Positions 17,516-26,023 of a stretch of DNA of 64,000 bases are shown one piece after another. The notes beneath the pieces were generated by a model. It was given only the letters and a program-made list of their open reading frames with translations. It made no database searches and had not been told where the DNA came from. The stretch spans positions 310,001 to 374,000 of the forward strand of contig NZ_CP114978.1 of NCBI RefSeq assembly GCF_027498035.1, read 5' to 3'. The position numbers and the translations under genes were made by a program. Numbering within the stretch: position 1 is the stretch's first letter; each line of letters opens with the position of its first letter. This stretch comes from Pseudoxanthomonas sp. Its GTDB lineage: Bacteria; Pseudomonadota; Gammaproteobacteria; Xanthomonadales; Xanthomonadaceae.

Positions 17516-18114
17516 TGCGACTGGCTTTGGTGGATGCCGGTGGCGCCAACATCGGCTCGGTGCGCTACGCGCTGGCGCGGCTGGGTGTGGAAGCCGAGTT
17601 GACTGGCGACGCGGAGGTCATCCGCCGTGCGGATCGGGTGATCCTGCCCGGTGTCAGCACCGCTGCGCAGGTGATGGGGCGTTTGCGCGAACTGGAGCTG
17701 GTCGACACGCTGCGTACGCTGGAAGCGCCACTGCTCGGCGTCTGCGTAGGCATGCAGCTGCTGTTCGAGCACTCCGAAGAAGACGGCACGCCGTGCCTTG
17801 GCCTGTTGCCTGGCACGGTGGCCAAGCTGCCGGTGGGCGAGGGCATCCGCGTCCCGCACATGGGCTGGAACACCCTGGTGCCGCGTCGCGCGTCGTCGCT
17901 GACTGCCGGCATCGATGCCGATGCGCAGGCGTACTTCGTGCACAGCTACGCTGCGCCGGTGACCGAGGACTGCATCAACACGACCGAGCATGGCCAGGTG
18001 TTTGCTTCGGTCGTGCAGCGCGGCCGCGTGGCCGGCGCGCAGTTCCATCCCGAACGCTCGGCCGCCGTTGGCGCCCGGCTCTTGCAGAATTTCATCGAAG
18101 GAGGACTGGCATGA
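17515..18114 (+). CDS. hisH: Imidazole glycerol phosphate synthase, glutamine amidotransferase subunit
   Basis: Class I glutaminase that channels ammonia to HisF. 199 aa. The nucleophile is C77 in LLGVCVGMQLLFEHSEE, and the His-Glu pair lies in AGAQFHPERSAAVG near the C-terminus; PHMGWNTL is another HisH signature. The ATG shares one base with the hisB stop. The gene ends with an ATGA overlap into hisA. Confidence 0.97.
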   Translation: MRLALVDAGGANIGSVRYALARLGVEAELTGDAEVIRRADRVILPGVSTAAQVMGRLRELELVDTLRTLEAPLLGVCVGMQLLFEHSEEDGTPCLGLLPGTVAKLPVGEGIRVPHMGWNTLVPRRASSLTAGIDADAQAYFVHSYAAPVTEDCINTTEHGQVFASVVQRGRVAGAQFHPERSAAVGARLLQNFIEGGLA

Positions 18115-18890
18115 GTGCCGTGCCCGTCAATCAGAATGCGACCCCCGCGTTCCAGCTGTATCCGGCCATCGACGTGCGTGGTGGCCGCGTGGTGCGCCTG
18201 GCCCAGGGCGATTACGACCGCGAAACCACCTACGGCGACGATCCGCTGGCCGCCGCGCAGGCGTACGCCGCCCAGGGCGCGACTTGGCTGCACCTGGTTG
18301 ATCTGGATGCGGCGCGTGCCGGTGGTTACACGCTGGCGCCGCTGCTGCAGCAGATCCGCGCGACCACCGGCATGCAGGTGCAGACCGGTGGTGGTGTGCG
18401 CGGCCATCGTGACGTGATGGCGCTGCTGGACGCTGGCGCCTCGCGCGTGGTGATCGGTTCGCTGTCGGTGCGTGCGCCACTGGAAGTGCTGGGCTGGCTG
18501 GCCGAGTTCGGCACCGACCGGATCACGGTCGCGCTGGACGCACGCCAGGACGATGCCGGCGTGTGGCAGCTGCCGATCCACGGCTGGACCGAGACCTCCA
18601 GCACCACGCTGGACGAGCTGGCCGTGCGTTACGCCGAAGCCGGGTTGCAGCACCTGCTGTGTACCGACATCGCCCGCGACGGCATGTTGAACGGGCCGAA
18701 CTTCACCCTGTATCGCCATCTGGTCGATCTGCTGCCGGGCGTGCAGGTGCAGGCATCGGGCGGCGTGCATGCGGTCACCGACATCAGCCAGGCCAAGATC
18801 GCAGGCTGCGGCGGCATCGTGCTGGGACGTGCGTTGCTGGAAGGCCGCTTCACCCTGGAGCAGGCCTTTGCGGAAGCCGCGACATGCTGA
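18111..18890 (+). CDS. hisA: ProFAR isomerase
   Basis: (beta/alpha)8-barrel isomerase that opens the ribose of ProFAR to give PRFAR. 259 aa. The catalytic Asp pair is in LYPAIDVRGGRVVRLAQGDY (near the N-terminus) and LLCTDIARDGMLNGPN (middle); VQTGGGVRG and ASGGVHAVTDI are the two phosphate-binding loops. The N-terminus carries about 15 extra residues before the first strand compared with typical HisA, so a start further downstream is possible, though no better ribosome site is seen. Confidence 0.97.
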   Translation: MSAVPVNQNATPAFQLYPAIDVRGGRVVRLAQGDYDRETTYGDDPLAAAQAYAAQGATWLHLVDLDAARAGGYTLAPLLQQIRATTGMQVQTGGGVRGHRDVMALLDAGASRVVIGSLSVRAPLEVLGWLAEFGTDRITVALDARQDDAGVWQLPIHGWTETSSTTLDELAVRYAEAGLQHLLCTDIARDGMLNGPNFTLYRHLVDLLPGVQVQASGGVHAVTDISQAKIAGCGGIVLGRALLEGRFTLEQAFAEAATC

Positions 18891-19660
18891 GCCGGCGCAT
18901 CGTGCCGTGCCTGGATGTGCGCGGTGGGCGCGTGGTCAAGGGCGTCAAGTTCCGCGACCACATCGACATGGGTGACATCGCCGAGCTGGCGCTGCGCTAT
19001 CGCGACGCCGGCGCCGATGAGCTGGTGTTCTACGACATTGGCGCCAGCCCGGAAGGGCGCTCGGTCGACTACGGCTGGGTGGAAAAGGTTTCGCGCCTGC
19101 TCGACATCCCGTTCTGCGTGGCCGGTGGCATCCGCAGCGTGGAGACCGCGCGTGCGGTGCTGCATGCTGGTGCCGACAAGATTTCCATCAACACCCCGGC
19201 GCTGGAACGCCCGGCGCTGATCACCGAGCTAGCCACGGCGTTCGGCGTGCAGTGCGTGGTGGTCGGCATCGATTCGGTGCGCGAAGCCGACGGGCAATGG
19301 CGCGTGCGCAGCTACACCGGCGATCCGTCCAAGACTCGCGCCGAAGCGCTGCGCACGCTGGACTGGATCGTCCGCGCGCAGGAACTGGGCGCCGGCGAGA
19401 TCGTGCTGAACTGCATGGACAGCGACGGCGTGCGTCGTGGCTACGACATCGAGCAGCTCAAGGCCGCGCGTGCGCTATGCCATGTGCCGCTGGTCGCTTC
19501 CGGTGGCGCGGGCACGCCCGAACATTTCGTTGCAGCGTTCAAGGACGCCGACGTGGATGCGGCGCTGGCCGCCAGCGTCTTCCACAGTGGCGCCATCGCC
19601 ATCCCCGACCTCAAGCGCACGCTGGCCGACGACGGCATCGCCGTGCGCCTGGCGGCCTGA
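18884..19660 (+). CDS. hisF: Imidazole glycerol phosphate synthase, cyclase subunit
   Basis: Cyclase partner of HisH, producing imidazole glycerol phosphate and AICAR. 258-aa barrel. Catalytic D11 is in RRIVPCLDVRGGRVVKGVKF and the second Asp is in EIVLNCMDSDGVRRGYD; CVAGGIRSVE and VASGGAGTPEHF are the phosphate-binding loops. The start lies inside the end of hisA (7-base overlap). Confidence 0.98.
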   Translation: MLSRRIVPCLDVRGGRVVKGVKFRDHIDMGDIAELALRYRDAGADELVFYDIGASPEGRSVDYGWVEKVSRLLDIPFCVAGGIRSVETARAVLHAGADKISINTPALERPALITELATAFGVQCVVVGIDSVREADGQWRVRSYTGDPSKTRAEALRTLDWIVRAQELGAGEIVLNCMDSDGVRRGYDIEQLKAARALCHVPLVASGGAGTPEHFVAAFKDADVDAALAASVFHSGAIAIPDLKRTLADDGIAVRLAA

Positions 19661-19680
19661 GCGCCGATACAGGAACCGAC

Positions 19681-20331
19681 ATGAGTCAGATCGAAACACT
19701 GGACTGGGCCAAGGGCGAGGGCCTGCTGCCGGCCGTGGTGCAGGACGCCGACACTTTGCGCGTGCTGATGCTGGGCTACATGACTGCCGAGGCGCTGGAA
19801 GTCACCCGCACCACCGGCCACGTCACCTTCTTCAGCCGCAGCAAGCAGCGGCTATGGACCAAGGGCGAAACTTCCGGGCATTTCCTGGACCTGGTCGACG
19901 TACAGGTGGATTGCGATGCGGACACCGTGCTGGTGCTGGCCCGGCCGCACGGCAATACCTGCCACCTGGATCGGGTCAGCTGTTTCCCCGATGCGCCAGG
20001 AGTGGATGCGAGTCCCTCGCAAGAGCCCGCACATCCCTGTGCGGACGTTTCATTTTTGGGCGAACTGGATGCCTTGATCGCCAAGCGCCATATCGACCGC
20101 CCGGCGGGCAGCTACACCACCAAGCTGTTCGATGACGGCATCCGTCGCATCGCGCAGAAGGTGGGCGAGGAGGGCGTGGAAACCGCACTGGCCGGTGTGG
20201 TGCAGGACGATGCCGACCTGCTCGGCGAGAGCGCGGACCTGCTGTATCACCTCACCGTACTGCTGCGTGCACGCGGCCTTTCGCTGGCCGATGCGGTGAA
20301 TGTGCTGCAGGAGCGTCATCGTCCGCGTTGA
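19681..20331 (+). CDS. hisI: Bifunctional phosphoribosyl-AMP cyclohydrolase / phosphoribosyl-ATP pyrophosphohydrolase
   Basis: HisIE fusion doing steps 2 and 3 of the pathway. Residues 1-118 are the cyclohydrolase (VLMLGYMTAEAL, FFSRSKQRLWTKGETSG, metal-site DCDADTVL and CHLDRVSC). Residues about 120-216 are the pyrophosphohydrolase (SYTTKLFDDGIRRIAQKVGE, DDADLLGESADLLYHLTVLL). A Ser/Pro-rich linker with two extra residues of Cys/His character joins them. It is separated by 20 bases from hisF, the only gap of that size after hisG, and closes the operon. Confidence 0.97.
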   Translation: MSQIETLDWAKGEGLLPAVVQDADTLRVLMLGYMTAEALEVTRTTGHVTFFSRSKQRLWTKGETSGHFLDLVDVQVDCDADTVLVLARPHGNTCHLDRVSCFPDAPGVDASPSQEPAHPCADVSFLGELDALIAKRHIDRPAGSYTTKLFDDGIRRIAQKVGEEGVETALAGVVQDDADLLGESADLLYHLTVLLRARGLSLADAVNVLQERHRPR

Positions 20332-20935
20332 TGCGGTGCGGTAGCCGGGCCGTCGCGCGTTCCTGACAGCCCGCCCATGGGGATGAAGTGGCATCCGGCG
20401 CTGTCCTGGCGCTGACTGCTTTTCACGACGGCCTGTCGTCCTGATGCGACATGTGCCATGTCCTGTCTGCCGGGCAGGCCGTGGCCTTGCCCGGAGCGGG
20501 CGCGGCCGGCGTAGGGATCGGTGGCTCGCGTCGGTCATCGATCGCAATCCTGCAGCTGATGTGCGGCCGCGTCCGCCAATGACGCTTCGCGTGGCGGGGT
20601 GCTCACACAGCGTGTGTGCCATCCAGGTCCATTTCCGCATACGGGTGCTTCCTGGTGGGCCATCTTCGTGCCTTGCGCTGGCGCAGCAGGGTCATCGAAA
20701 GACCTGTTTCCACGCATCTGCAGCCGTGTGGAAGGTCATTGGGACTGAGTCGTCATAACCGAAAGTTCGTGTTTGACAACGTTGTCTTCTCAAACGCACC
20801 GTCGCTTTCGCCGGGTGTGACAGTCCTGACATCCGCAGCCAAGCAGTCCAGCAGTGCTCAGGTCCTGTCCGGCAGGGGGGGATGGGGTGATGTCCTGGCC
20901 GGCGCCGATGCCGTGCCATCAACTGGAGAGACGCG
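20332..20935. other. 604-base intergenic region between his operon and chitinase gene
   Basis: No convincing gene. It must hold the end of the his transcript and the chitinase promoter. The clear element is the palindrome described separately. No strong terminator with a T run is visible after hisI. Short open frames in all phases lack start signals and family resemblance. Confidence 0.6.
20774..20786 (+). promoter_or_regulatory. LacI-type palindromic operator upstream of chitinase
   Basis: TGACAACGTTGTC, whose last twelve bases form a perfect palindrome with the central CG typical of LacI-family operators. It is 149 bases before the chitinase start. In Xanthomonas, GlcNAc-utilisation genes are, as I recall, controlled by a LacI-family repressor (NagQ) through palindromes of this kind, which would fit induction of a chitinase by its breakdown product. 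Confidence 0.55.
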
Positions 20936-22273
20936 ATGTCCATCAGGAACTCGGTGCTGTGGTCAATGATCACCGCCAGCACCACCACCAGCATCCTCGG
21001 CACGCTCGTGACGGCTGCGACCGTCGCGGCAGTCCCTGTCGGTTCGGCCATGGCCCAGCAGGCCGCCTGTGCCACCGCCTGGAGCGCGGCCACGGTCTAT
21101 ACCGGCGGCAACACCGCCAGCGAGAACGGTACCAATTACCTGGCCAACTGGTGGACGCAGGGCGACGAACCGGCCACGCACAGTGGCGCGGCCGGTTCGG
21201 GCCAGCCGTGGACCTCACAGGGCGCGTGCAGCGCGACCGGCGGTGGCGACGATGGCGGGGATGATGGTGGCGACAACGGCGGCGGGGATGATGGCGGTAC
21301 GCCGACCAATCCGACCTATCCCAGCTTCGTGTTCAGTCCGTACAAGGACGTCACGATCAACCTCAACTGGAACAACAACGTCATGCAGTCCAAGGTCACC
21401 GGCACCGCCTTGCCGGTAGCGGGTGCGGGCAGCCTGATCTCCACCCAGGTTCCCAACCTGGACACGGTGACGCTGGCCTTCGCCACTGGCGCGTGCGGCA
21501 GCGAGAGCTGGGGAGGCGTGTCGGCCGATGCGTTCAAGAGCGCCAACATCCCGGTGCTGGATGGCGCAGGCGTGAACTACATCATCTCCACCGGCGGCGC
21601 CTCGGGTACCTTCACCTGCGACAGCGCCGCGGGCCTGACCAACTTCATCGCGCGCTACTACACCCCGCACATGGTCGGCGTGGACTTCGACATCGAGGGC
21701 GGCCAGACCCAGACCCAGACCGATGCGCTGGTGGCCGCGGCCAAGGTTGCCGAAGGCCAGTACCCGGGCCTGCGCTTCTCCTTCACCGTGGCCACGCTGG
21801 GCGCCTCGGACGGCAGCTACGGCGGCGTCAATGCGCTGGGCAACCAGGTGATCCAGGCGGTGCAGGCCTCCGGCCTGCAGCACTACACCATCAACCTGAT
21901 GGTGATGGACTTCGGCCGCGCCCAGGCATCCAACTGCGTACTCAAGAGCGATGGCCTGTGCGACATGGGGGCTTCGACCATCCAGGCGGTGGAGAACCTG
22001 CGCCACACCTACGGCATTGCGCCGGCGCACATCGAAGTGACGCCGATGCTGGGCCGCAACGATACGGCCGACGAGATCTTCACCCTGGACAACGTCGATA
22101 CGGTCGCGCTCTACGCCGCACAGAACGGCCTGGCCGGCGTGCACCACTGGTCGCTGGATCGCGATACGCCGTGCGATGTGCCGTCCGACTACGCCTCGCC
22201 GATCTGCAACTCCTACAGCGGCCCAGGCGTGCTGGCCTACACCAAGCGGTTCCTCAACGACCTGGGATATTGA
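20936..22273 (+). CDS. Secreted chitinase, GH18 with N-terminal chitin-binding module
   Basis: 445-aa exoenzyme hydrolysing chitin. The signal peptide ends near AVPVGSAMAQQA. Residues about 43-98 are a CBM5/12-type module (AWSAATVYTGGNTASENG, NYLANWWTQGDEP). A Gly/Asp-rich linker follows (about 102-120), then the GH18 domain (about 128-445). The catalytic motif is VGVDFDIEGG with Glu254 as the acid; the first Asp of the DxxDxDxE consensus is Val here, which occurs in some bacterial GH18 branches. STGGASGTF is the second conserved strand. GGAG precedes the ATG at normal spacing. Single gene with its own terminator. Confidence 0.92.
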   Translation: MSIRNSVLWSMITASTTTSILGTLVTAATVAAVPVGSAMAQQAACATAWSAATVYTGGNTASENGTNYLANWWTQGDEPATHSGAAGSGQPWTSQGACSATGGGDDGGDDGGDNGGGDDGGTPTNPTYPSFVFSPYKDVTINLNWNNNVMQSKVTGTALPVAGAGSLISTQVPNLDTVTLAFATGACGSESWGGVSADAFKSANIPVLDGAGVNYIISTGGASGTFTCDSAAGLTNFIARYYTPHMVGVDFDIEGGQTQTQTDALVAAAKVAEGQYPGLRFSFTVATLGASDGSYGGVNALGNQVIQAVQASGLQHYTINLMVMDFGRAQASNCVLKSDGLCDMGASTIQAVENLRHTYGIAPAHIEVTPMLGRNDTADEIFTLDNVDTVALYAAQNGLAGVHHWSLDRDTPCDVPSDYASPICNSYSGPGVLAYTKRFLNDLGY

Positions 22274-22304
22274 TCGGCTGAACTGACGTCAGGGATTTTC
22301 CCGG

Positions 22305-22338
22305 AGCCGGTGCGCATGAGGCGCACCGGCTTTTTTTT
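22305..22338 (+). terminator. Rho-independent terminator of the chitinase gene
   Basis: GCCGGTGCGC and its complement around ATGAG, then eight T, starting 32 bases after the stop codon. Confidence 0.93.
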
Positions 22339-22465
22339 GGGTTGTCCTGCGGTCAGGTCGGCCAGGCGCAGCGCGACGATCCGTGGATCTGGCACCTGCC
22401 TGGCGTGATCGGTGCCGGCTGCCGTTCGGCATGCCGAACGGCGACCGCCGGGCCCGCGATGCGCA

Positions 22466-23836
22466 TCAGCGCATTGGCGCCTGGGTGGATTGTTCATGCG
22501 TCCGCAGCTGATCCTGGCTCTGCGTCTGGCGCAGGATGTCTGCCGTCTGCTGCTGGCTTTGCTCCAGCGGAACGGTTGCGGCCTGCTGCCGGTCCACGTA
22601 GACGCGGTTCACATCGAGCGGGTTGTTCGGGTTGCGTTCCACCGCGAGCATGCCCCTGCCGTCGGTGCTGCGTACCAGGTCATCAATGCGTGACATGCCA
22701 CTGACCCTGGCCTCGAAGACGACCTGGCCGGCTGCACGCTGCATTTCTTCGCGGTTGGCGTAGCCGCCATTCGGACCCTGCTTCTCCAGGTGCTTGATGG
22801 CCTGGTCGAACATGGGGTCTTCGCGACGCAACTGGTCGACGCCTTGCTGCTTCTGCAGCTGCTTGTCGATGGAAGCGAGCGTCTCCGGCCCGGCCTTGCC
22901 GTCCACACCCTTGAGGCCGTTGTGCTGCTGGAATTTCTCCACGGCGGCTTCGGTCTTCGGGCCATAGGTGCCGATGGCGTCCTTGGCGTCCATGTAGCCG
23001 AGCCTGGAAAGCTTCTCCTGAAGGTCCTTGACCGCCACGCCATGCTCATTGCGCGTGAGCACGCCGTCGCCGTTCTCCGCTGACGGGCTGTGAGCCGCAT
23101 GCGACTTGCCCGGTTGCCGCGCCGGGTCGCGGTTGCCGTGCTGCTCGCCGGTCCTGGTGACCGTGTTGTCCAGGTCGGCCAGCTTGAACAAGTCCGCCTT
23201 CTCGTTCCTGGCACGGTTCTCCAGCGAATCGAGGGTTTTCTGCTTCTCCACGCGCGGGAACAGTCCCTTGACGTGATCGGCCTTGTAGTCCTGCACCGCG
23301 CCGACGATGTCCTTGTCGGAAAGCTTCGAAAGGTCGTAGTCCTTGCCGAACTTCGCTTCCAAGCCCTTCAGGAACACGCCCGAGCCGCCTGGCTTCTTGT
23401 CGCTGCCGGGGCCGTACTGGACCGCGGTGCTCCAGAGCGCATCCTGCACTGCCGGGCCGCGGTCGGACAGGTCCAGCCCCTTGCCCTGCAGGCGATCAAC
23501 CAGCTTGTCGTAATGAGTGCGCTTGATGTAGTCGTGCTGCTCCTGCGCAAAGCTGCCGTCGGTCCTGGCCAGGTCTTTCCACTTCGCGCTGAATTCGGCC
23601 GAGCCGGGCTTCAAGCCCGCAAAGTCGTCGGCGTGCTTGCTGTCCTTCACGAAGGACGCGACCGTCCCTCCCACGATGATCTTGCCCTCCTTGGTCTTGA
23701 CCTGCGAGGTCATCTGGTACGAGCCGTAGGACACACCACCCGGATCGTCGATACCGGAAGACACCGTGCTCGCGCCGCGTCCGCCTGTCTCGTAATGCTT
23801 CGAGGTCTGGCCCAGTTCCCAATCCTTGCCGCTCAT
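22466..23836 (-). CDS. Putative X-T4SS antibacterial effector: lysozyme-like domain, PG-binding domain, XVIPCD tail
   Basis: 456 aa, no signal peptide. Residues about 10-200 resemble the lysozyme-like region of Xanthomonadales peptidoglycan hydrolases (HYETGGRGASTVSSG with a candidate catalytic Glu, GGVSYGSYQMTSQ, QHDYIKRTHYDKL, AVQDALWSTAVQYG). Residues about 260-320 are a PG_binding_1 fold (GVAVKDLQEKLSRLGYMDAK, AVEKFQQHNGL). The last 120 residues match the XVIPCD, the signal recognised by VirD4 of the bacteria-killing T4SS: SRIDDLVRSTDG, LDVNRVYVDRQQA, VPLEQS, then a Gln-rich tail. The gene follows, 50 bases behind, an LprI-like lipoprotein gene, the usual immunity-then-effector order. No T4SS structural gene is in the window. 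Effector status rests on the tail and the partner, not on experiment. Confidence 0.85.
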   Translation of the reverse strand: MSGKDWELGQTSKHYETGGRGASTVSSGIDDPGGVSYGSYQMTSQVKTKEGKIIVGGTVASFVKDSKHADDFAGLKPGSAEFSAKWKDLARTDGSFAQEQHDYIKRTHYDKLVDRLQGKGLDLSDRGPAVQDALWSTAVQYGPGSDKKPGGSGVFLKGLEAKFGKDYDLSKLSDKDIVGAVQDYKADHVKGLFPRVEKQKTLDSLENRARNEKADLFKLADLDNTVTRTGEQHGNRDPARQPGKSHAAHSPSAENGDGVLTRNEHGVAVKDLQEKLSRLGYMDAKDAIGTYGPKTEAAVEKFQQHNGLKGVDGKAGPETLASIDKQLQKQQGVDQLRREDPMFDQAIKHLEKQGPNGGYANREEMQRAAGQVVFEARVSGMSRIDDLVRSTDGRGMLAVERNPNNPLDVNRVYVDRQQAATVPLEQSQQQTADILRQTQSQDQLRTHEQSTQAPMR

Positions 23837-23886
23837 CGCACATCTCCTTGTTTTTAAAGATCACAACACCAACGTCGTTGTCTGGC

Positions 23887-24441
23887 TCAACGTGCTTCCA
23901 ATGCATCCGCGCGATTGGCCGTCAGTTCGAGGCTGCATTGGGCAGCGTCCACGCGCCCGGCTTGCCCGCTGTCGGGATCGTAGAAGCATTTTTCGTCGCG
24001 TTCGACGATCCATTTGCGCTGCTGGTCGCGCAGCGTGTTCTTTTCCGCTTCGTCCAGTTTGGCCATCAACGCCTTGTAGGCCTTGTTCAGGCGACCATCC
24101 TGGTAGGCGTATTCGGTGGCAATGCAGTCCTGCATTTCTGGCGTCACGCCTGCGGCAGCGCTGATGCAGGTGTCATAGGGCGGTCTTAGCACGGGAGTCG
24201 CTCCTGAAGGTGGTGAAGACGCGGAGGTATCAAGTCCCTGGGAGGATTGGGCGCTTGCCGGTTGCGGGCCGGTCGTGAGCGCGTCATCCGCAGGCGAAGC
24301 CGAAACTGGGGTGGATGTAGGCGCCGCGGTGCCTGCCGAGGTGGAGGCGGTCGCTGGTGCGGGTGACTGGCCGTTGCAGGCCGAAGTCAGTCCACAGAGG
24401 GCCAGCAGGCATGAAGCAGAAAAAACCTTGACGGTAGCCAC
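23887..24441 (-). CDS. LprI-like (DUF1311) lipoprotein, probable immunity protein of the adjacent effector
   Basis: 184-aa predicted lipoprotein: N-terminus VATVKVFSASCLLALC, lipobox LTSAC with the lipidated Cys, then an 80-residue Ala/Ser/Thr/Pro-rich linker. The C-terminal 95 residues match DUF1311/LprI (CISAAAGVTPEMQDCIATEY, DGRLNKAYKALMAKLDEAE, LRDQQRKWIVERDEKC). LprI of Mycobacterium inhibits lysozyme, and X-T4SS immunity proteins are periplasmic lipoproteins encoded just before their effectors, so this should protect the cell envelope from the lysozyme-like effector. GTG is the only start giving an intact lipoprotein signal; AAGG lies 12-15 bases before. It stands 140 bases downstream of uraD on the same strand and probably has its own promoter. 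Confidence 0.83.
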   Translation of the reverse strand: MATVKVFSASCLLALCGLTSACNGQSPAPATASTSAGTAAPTSTPVSASPADDALTTGPQPASAQSSQGLDTSASSPPSGATPVLRPPYDTCISAAAGVTPEMQDCIATEYAYQDGRLNKAYKALMAKLDEAEKNTLRDQQRKWIVERDEKCFYDPDSGQAGRVDAAQCSLELTANRADALEAR

Positions 24442-24581
24442 TGTCGAAATTCGCCTTGTCGTAATGCAGATAAGGGAAGCAGTTCTCAACGACCTTCGAA
24501 GCCCTGTCCAACGGGCCCGCCGTGCTGCGATGTCCCCGCTTCCCACCCAGACAATAACCTGTTGACCCTTGGCCGTTCCGC

Positions 24582-25091
24582 TCAGTCGGTCACCAGATCG
24601 GCAAGCCGCAGTGCGGCGATCTTCTCGATCTGCTGCAGGCACTCGGCGATCTCGACCTCGCTCGCATGGTCCACGCGCGCGCGCAGTGCGGCGATGATGC
24701 TGGCCCGGGTATGGCCACGCACGGCCAGGATGAAGGGAAAGCCGTGGCGCTGGTGATAGGCGCGGTTCAAGCCGACCAGCTCGGCATATTCGTCCGGGCT
24801 GCACTGGTCCAGGCCGGCACCGCGCTGTTCGCTGGCCGATGAGGCGGTGAGTCCGCCGGCAATCGCGGCCTTGCCTGCAAGTTCGGGGTGGGCGCGGATC
24901 AGGCCCAGCTGTGCGTCGATGCCTGCGTCGCGGACGACGGTGCACATCGCCGCATGCAACGCATCGCGGGAGGGATAGGGGCGTGTGGCGGCCACGCCGG
25001 CCGGCACCCACGGCGAGTGTTCGAAGATGCCTTCCAGCGCAGCGATGAAGGCATCGCGTGGCAGGGCGTTGAGATCGGCCAGGGTGATCAT
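24582..25091 (-). CDS. uraD: 2-oxo-4-hydroxy-4-carboxy-5-ureidoimidazoline (OHCU) decarboxylase
   Basis: 169-aa helical enzyme that decarboxylates OHCU to (S)-allantoin in urate degradation. Conserved parts are FIAALEGIFEHSPWV, the catalytic His in GLIRAHPELAGKAA, TASSASEQRGAGLDQC, and FPFILAVRGHTRASI. The start overlaps the puuE stop by four bases (ATGA), so the two are coupled. Together with uraH at the other end of the island it completes the urate to allantoin steps. Confidence 0.96.
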   Translation of the reverse strand: MITLADLNALPRDAFIAALEGIFEHSPWVPAGVAATRPYPSRDALHAAMCTVVRDAGIDAQLGLIRAHPELAGKAAIAGGLTASSASEQRGAGLDQCSPDEYAELVGLNRAYHQRHGFPFILAVRGHTRASIIAALRARVDHASEVEIAECLQQIEKIAALRLADLVTD

Positions 25092-26023
25092 GCCGCGCCC
25101 TCGACGAACGGATGCCGTTGCCGCCAGTGATTGGCGATGTCGATCCGCCGGCACACCCAGACCCGGTCGTGGCGGGCGATGTGGTCGAGGAATTTCTGCA
25201 GTGCCACGATGCGCCCCGGGCGGCCGAGCAGGCGGCAGTGCATGCCGATCGAGAGCATCTTCGGTGCATCTTCGCCTTCGACATACAGGGCATCGAAGCT
25301 GTCGCGCAGGTATTCGAAGAACTGCGTCGCGGTATTGAAGCCCTGTGGCGTGGCGAAGCGCATGTCGTTGGCATCCAGCGTGTAGGGCACGACCAGATGT
25401 GGCTTGCGCTCGCCGGTGGAAGTTTCGACCCGGGTCCAGAACGGCAGGTCGTCGCCGTAATAGTCCGCGTCGTAGGCAAAGCCGCCGTGTTCGACCACCA
25501 GCCGGCGGGTGTTGGGACTGTCGCGGCCGGTGTACCAACCCAGCGGCGCGCTGCCGGTCAGCTGTGTGTGCAGCGCGACGGCGCGCTGCAGGTGTTCGCG
25601 TTCCAGTTCGGGTGCCATGTCCTGGTAATGGATCCAGCGCCAGCCGTGGCTGGCGACCTCGTGGCCCAGTTCGACGAAAGCCGCCGTCGCCTCGGGGTTG
25701 CGCTGCAGGGCCATGGCCACGCCGAACACCGTCAGCGGCAGCTGACGCCGTTCGAACTCGCGCAGGATCCGCCAGACACCGGCCCGCGAACCGTATTCGT
25801 AGATCGATTCCATGCTCATGTGTCGCGCCGGATACGACGCAGCGCCGACGATCTCGGACAGGAACTGTTCCGATCCCGCATCGCCATGCAGCACGTTGTT
25901 CTCGCCGCCTTCCTCGTAGTTCAGCACGAACTGCACCGCGATCTTCGCCTTGCCAGGCCAGTCGGCGTGGGGCGGGGTGCGGCCATGGCCGATCAGGTCG
26001 CGGGGATAGGGGGCATCGTGCAT
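25088..26023 (-). CDS. puuE: Allantoinase PuuE (polysaccharide-deacetylase fold)
   Basis: 311-aa metal-independent-type allantoinase of the polysaccharide deacetylase superfamily, hydrolysing (S)-allantoin to allantoate. It starts MHDAPYPRDLIGHGRTPPHA, the standard PuuE N-terminus, followed by VQFVLNYEEGGENNVLHGDA, the MSMESIYEYGSRAGVWRILR segment, EVASHGWRWIHYQDM and GWYTGRDSPNTR. An in-frame ATG at 26095 would add 24 residues not seen in the family and is rejected. The ribosome-binding site is weak. A broken copy of this gene's 5' end lies near 31.3 kb, see the repeat entries. Confidence 0.95.
   Translation of the reverse strand: MHDAPYPRDLIGHGRTPPHADWPGKAKIAVQFVLNYEEGGENNVLHGDAGSEQFLSEIVGAASYPARHMSMESIYEYGSRAGVWRILREFERRQLPLTVFGVAMALQRNPEATAAFVELGHEVASHGWRWIHYQDMAPELEREHLQRAVALHTQLTGSAPLGWYTGRDSPNTRRLVVEHGGFAYDADYYGDDLPFWTRVETSTGERKPHLVVPYTLDANDMRFATPQGFNTATQFFEYLRDSFDALYVEGEDAPKMLSIGMHCRLLGRPGRIVALQKFLDHIARHDRVWVCRRIDIANHWRQRHPFVEGAA

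Noticed and set aside
24284..24511. 75-codon minus-strand frame overlapping the LprI-like lipoprotein
   Set aside because: Out of phase with the lipoprotein, which has a lipobox and a domain match; no homologue recognised.
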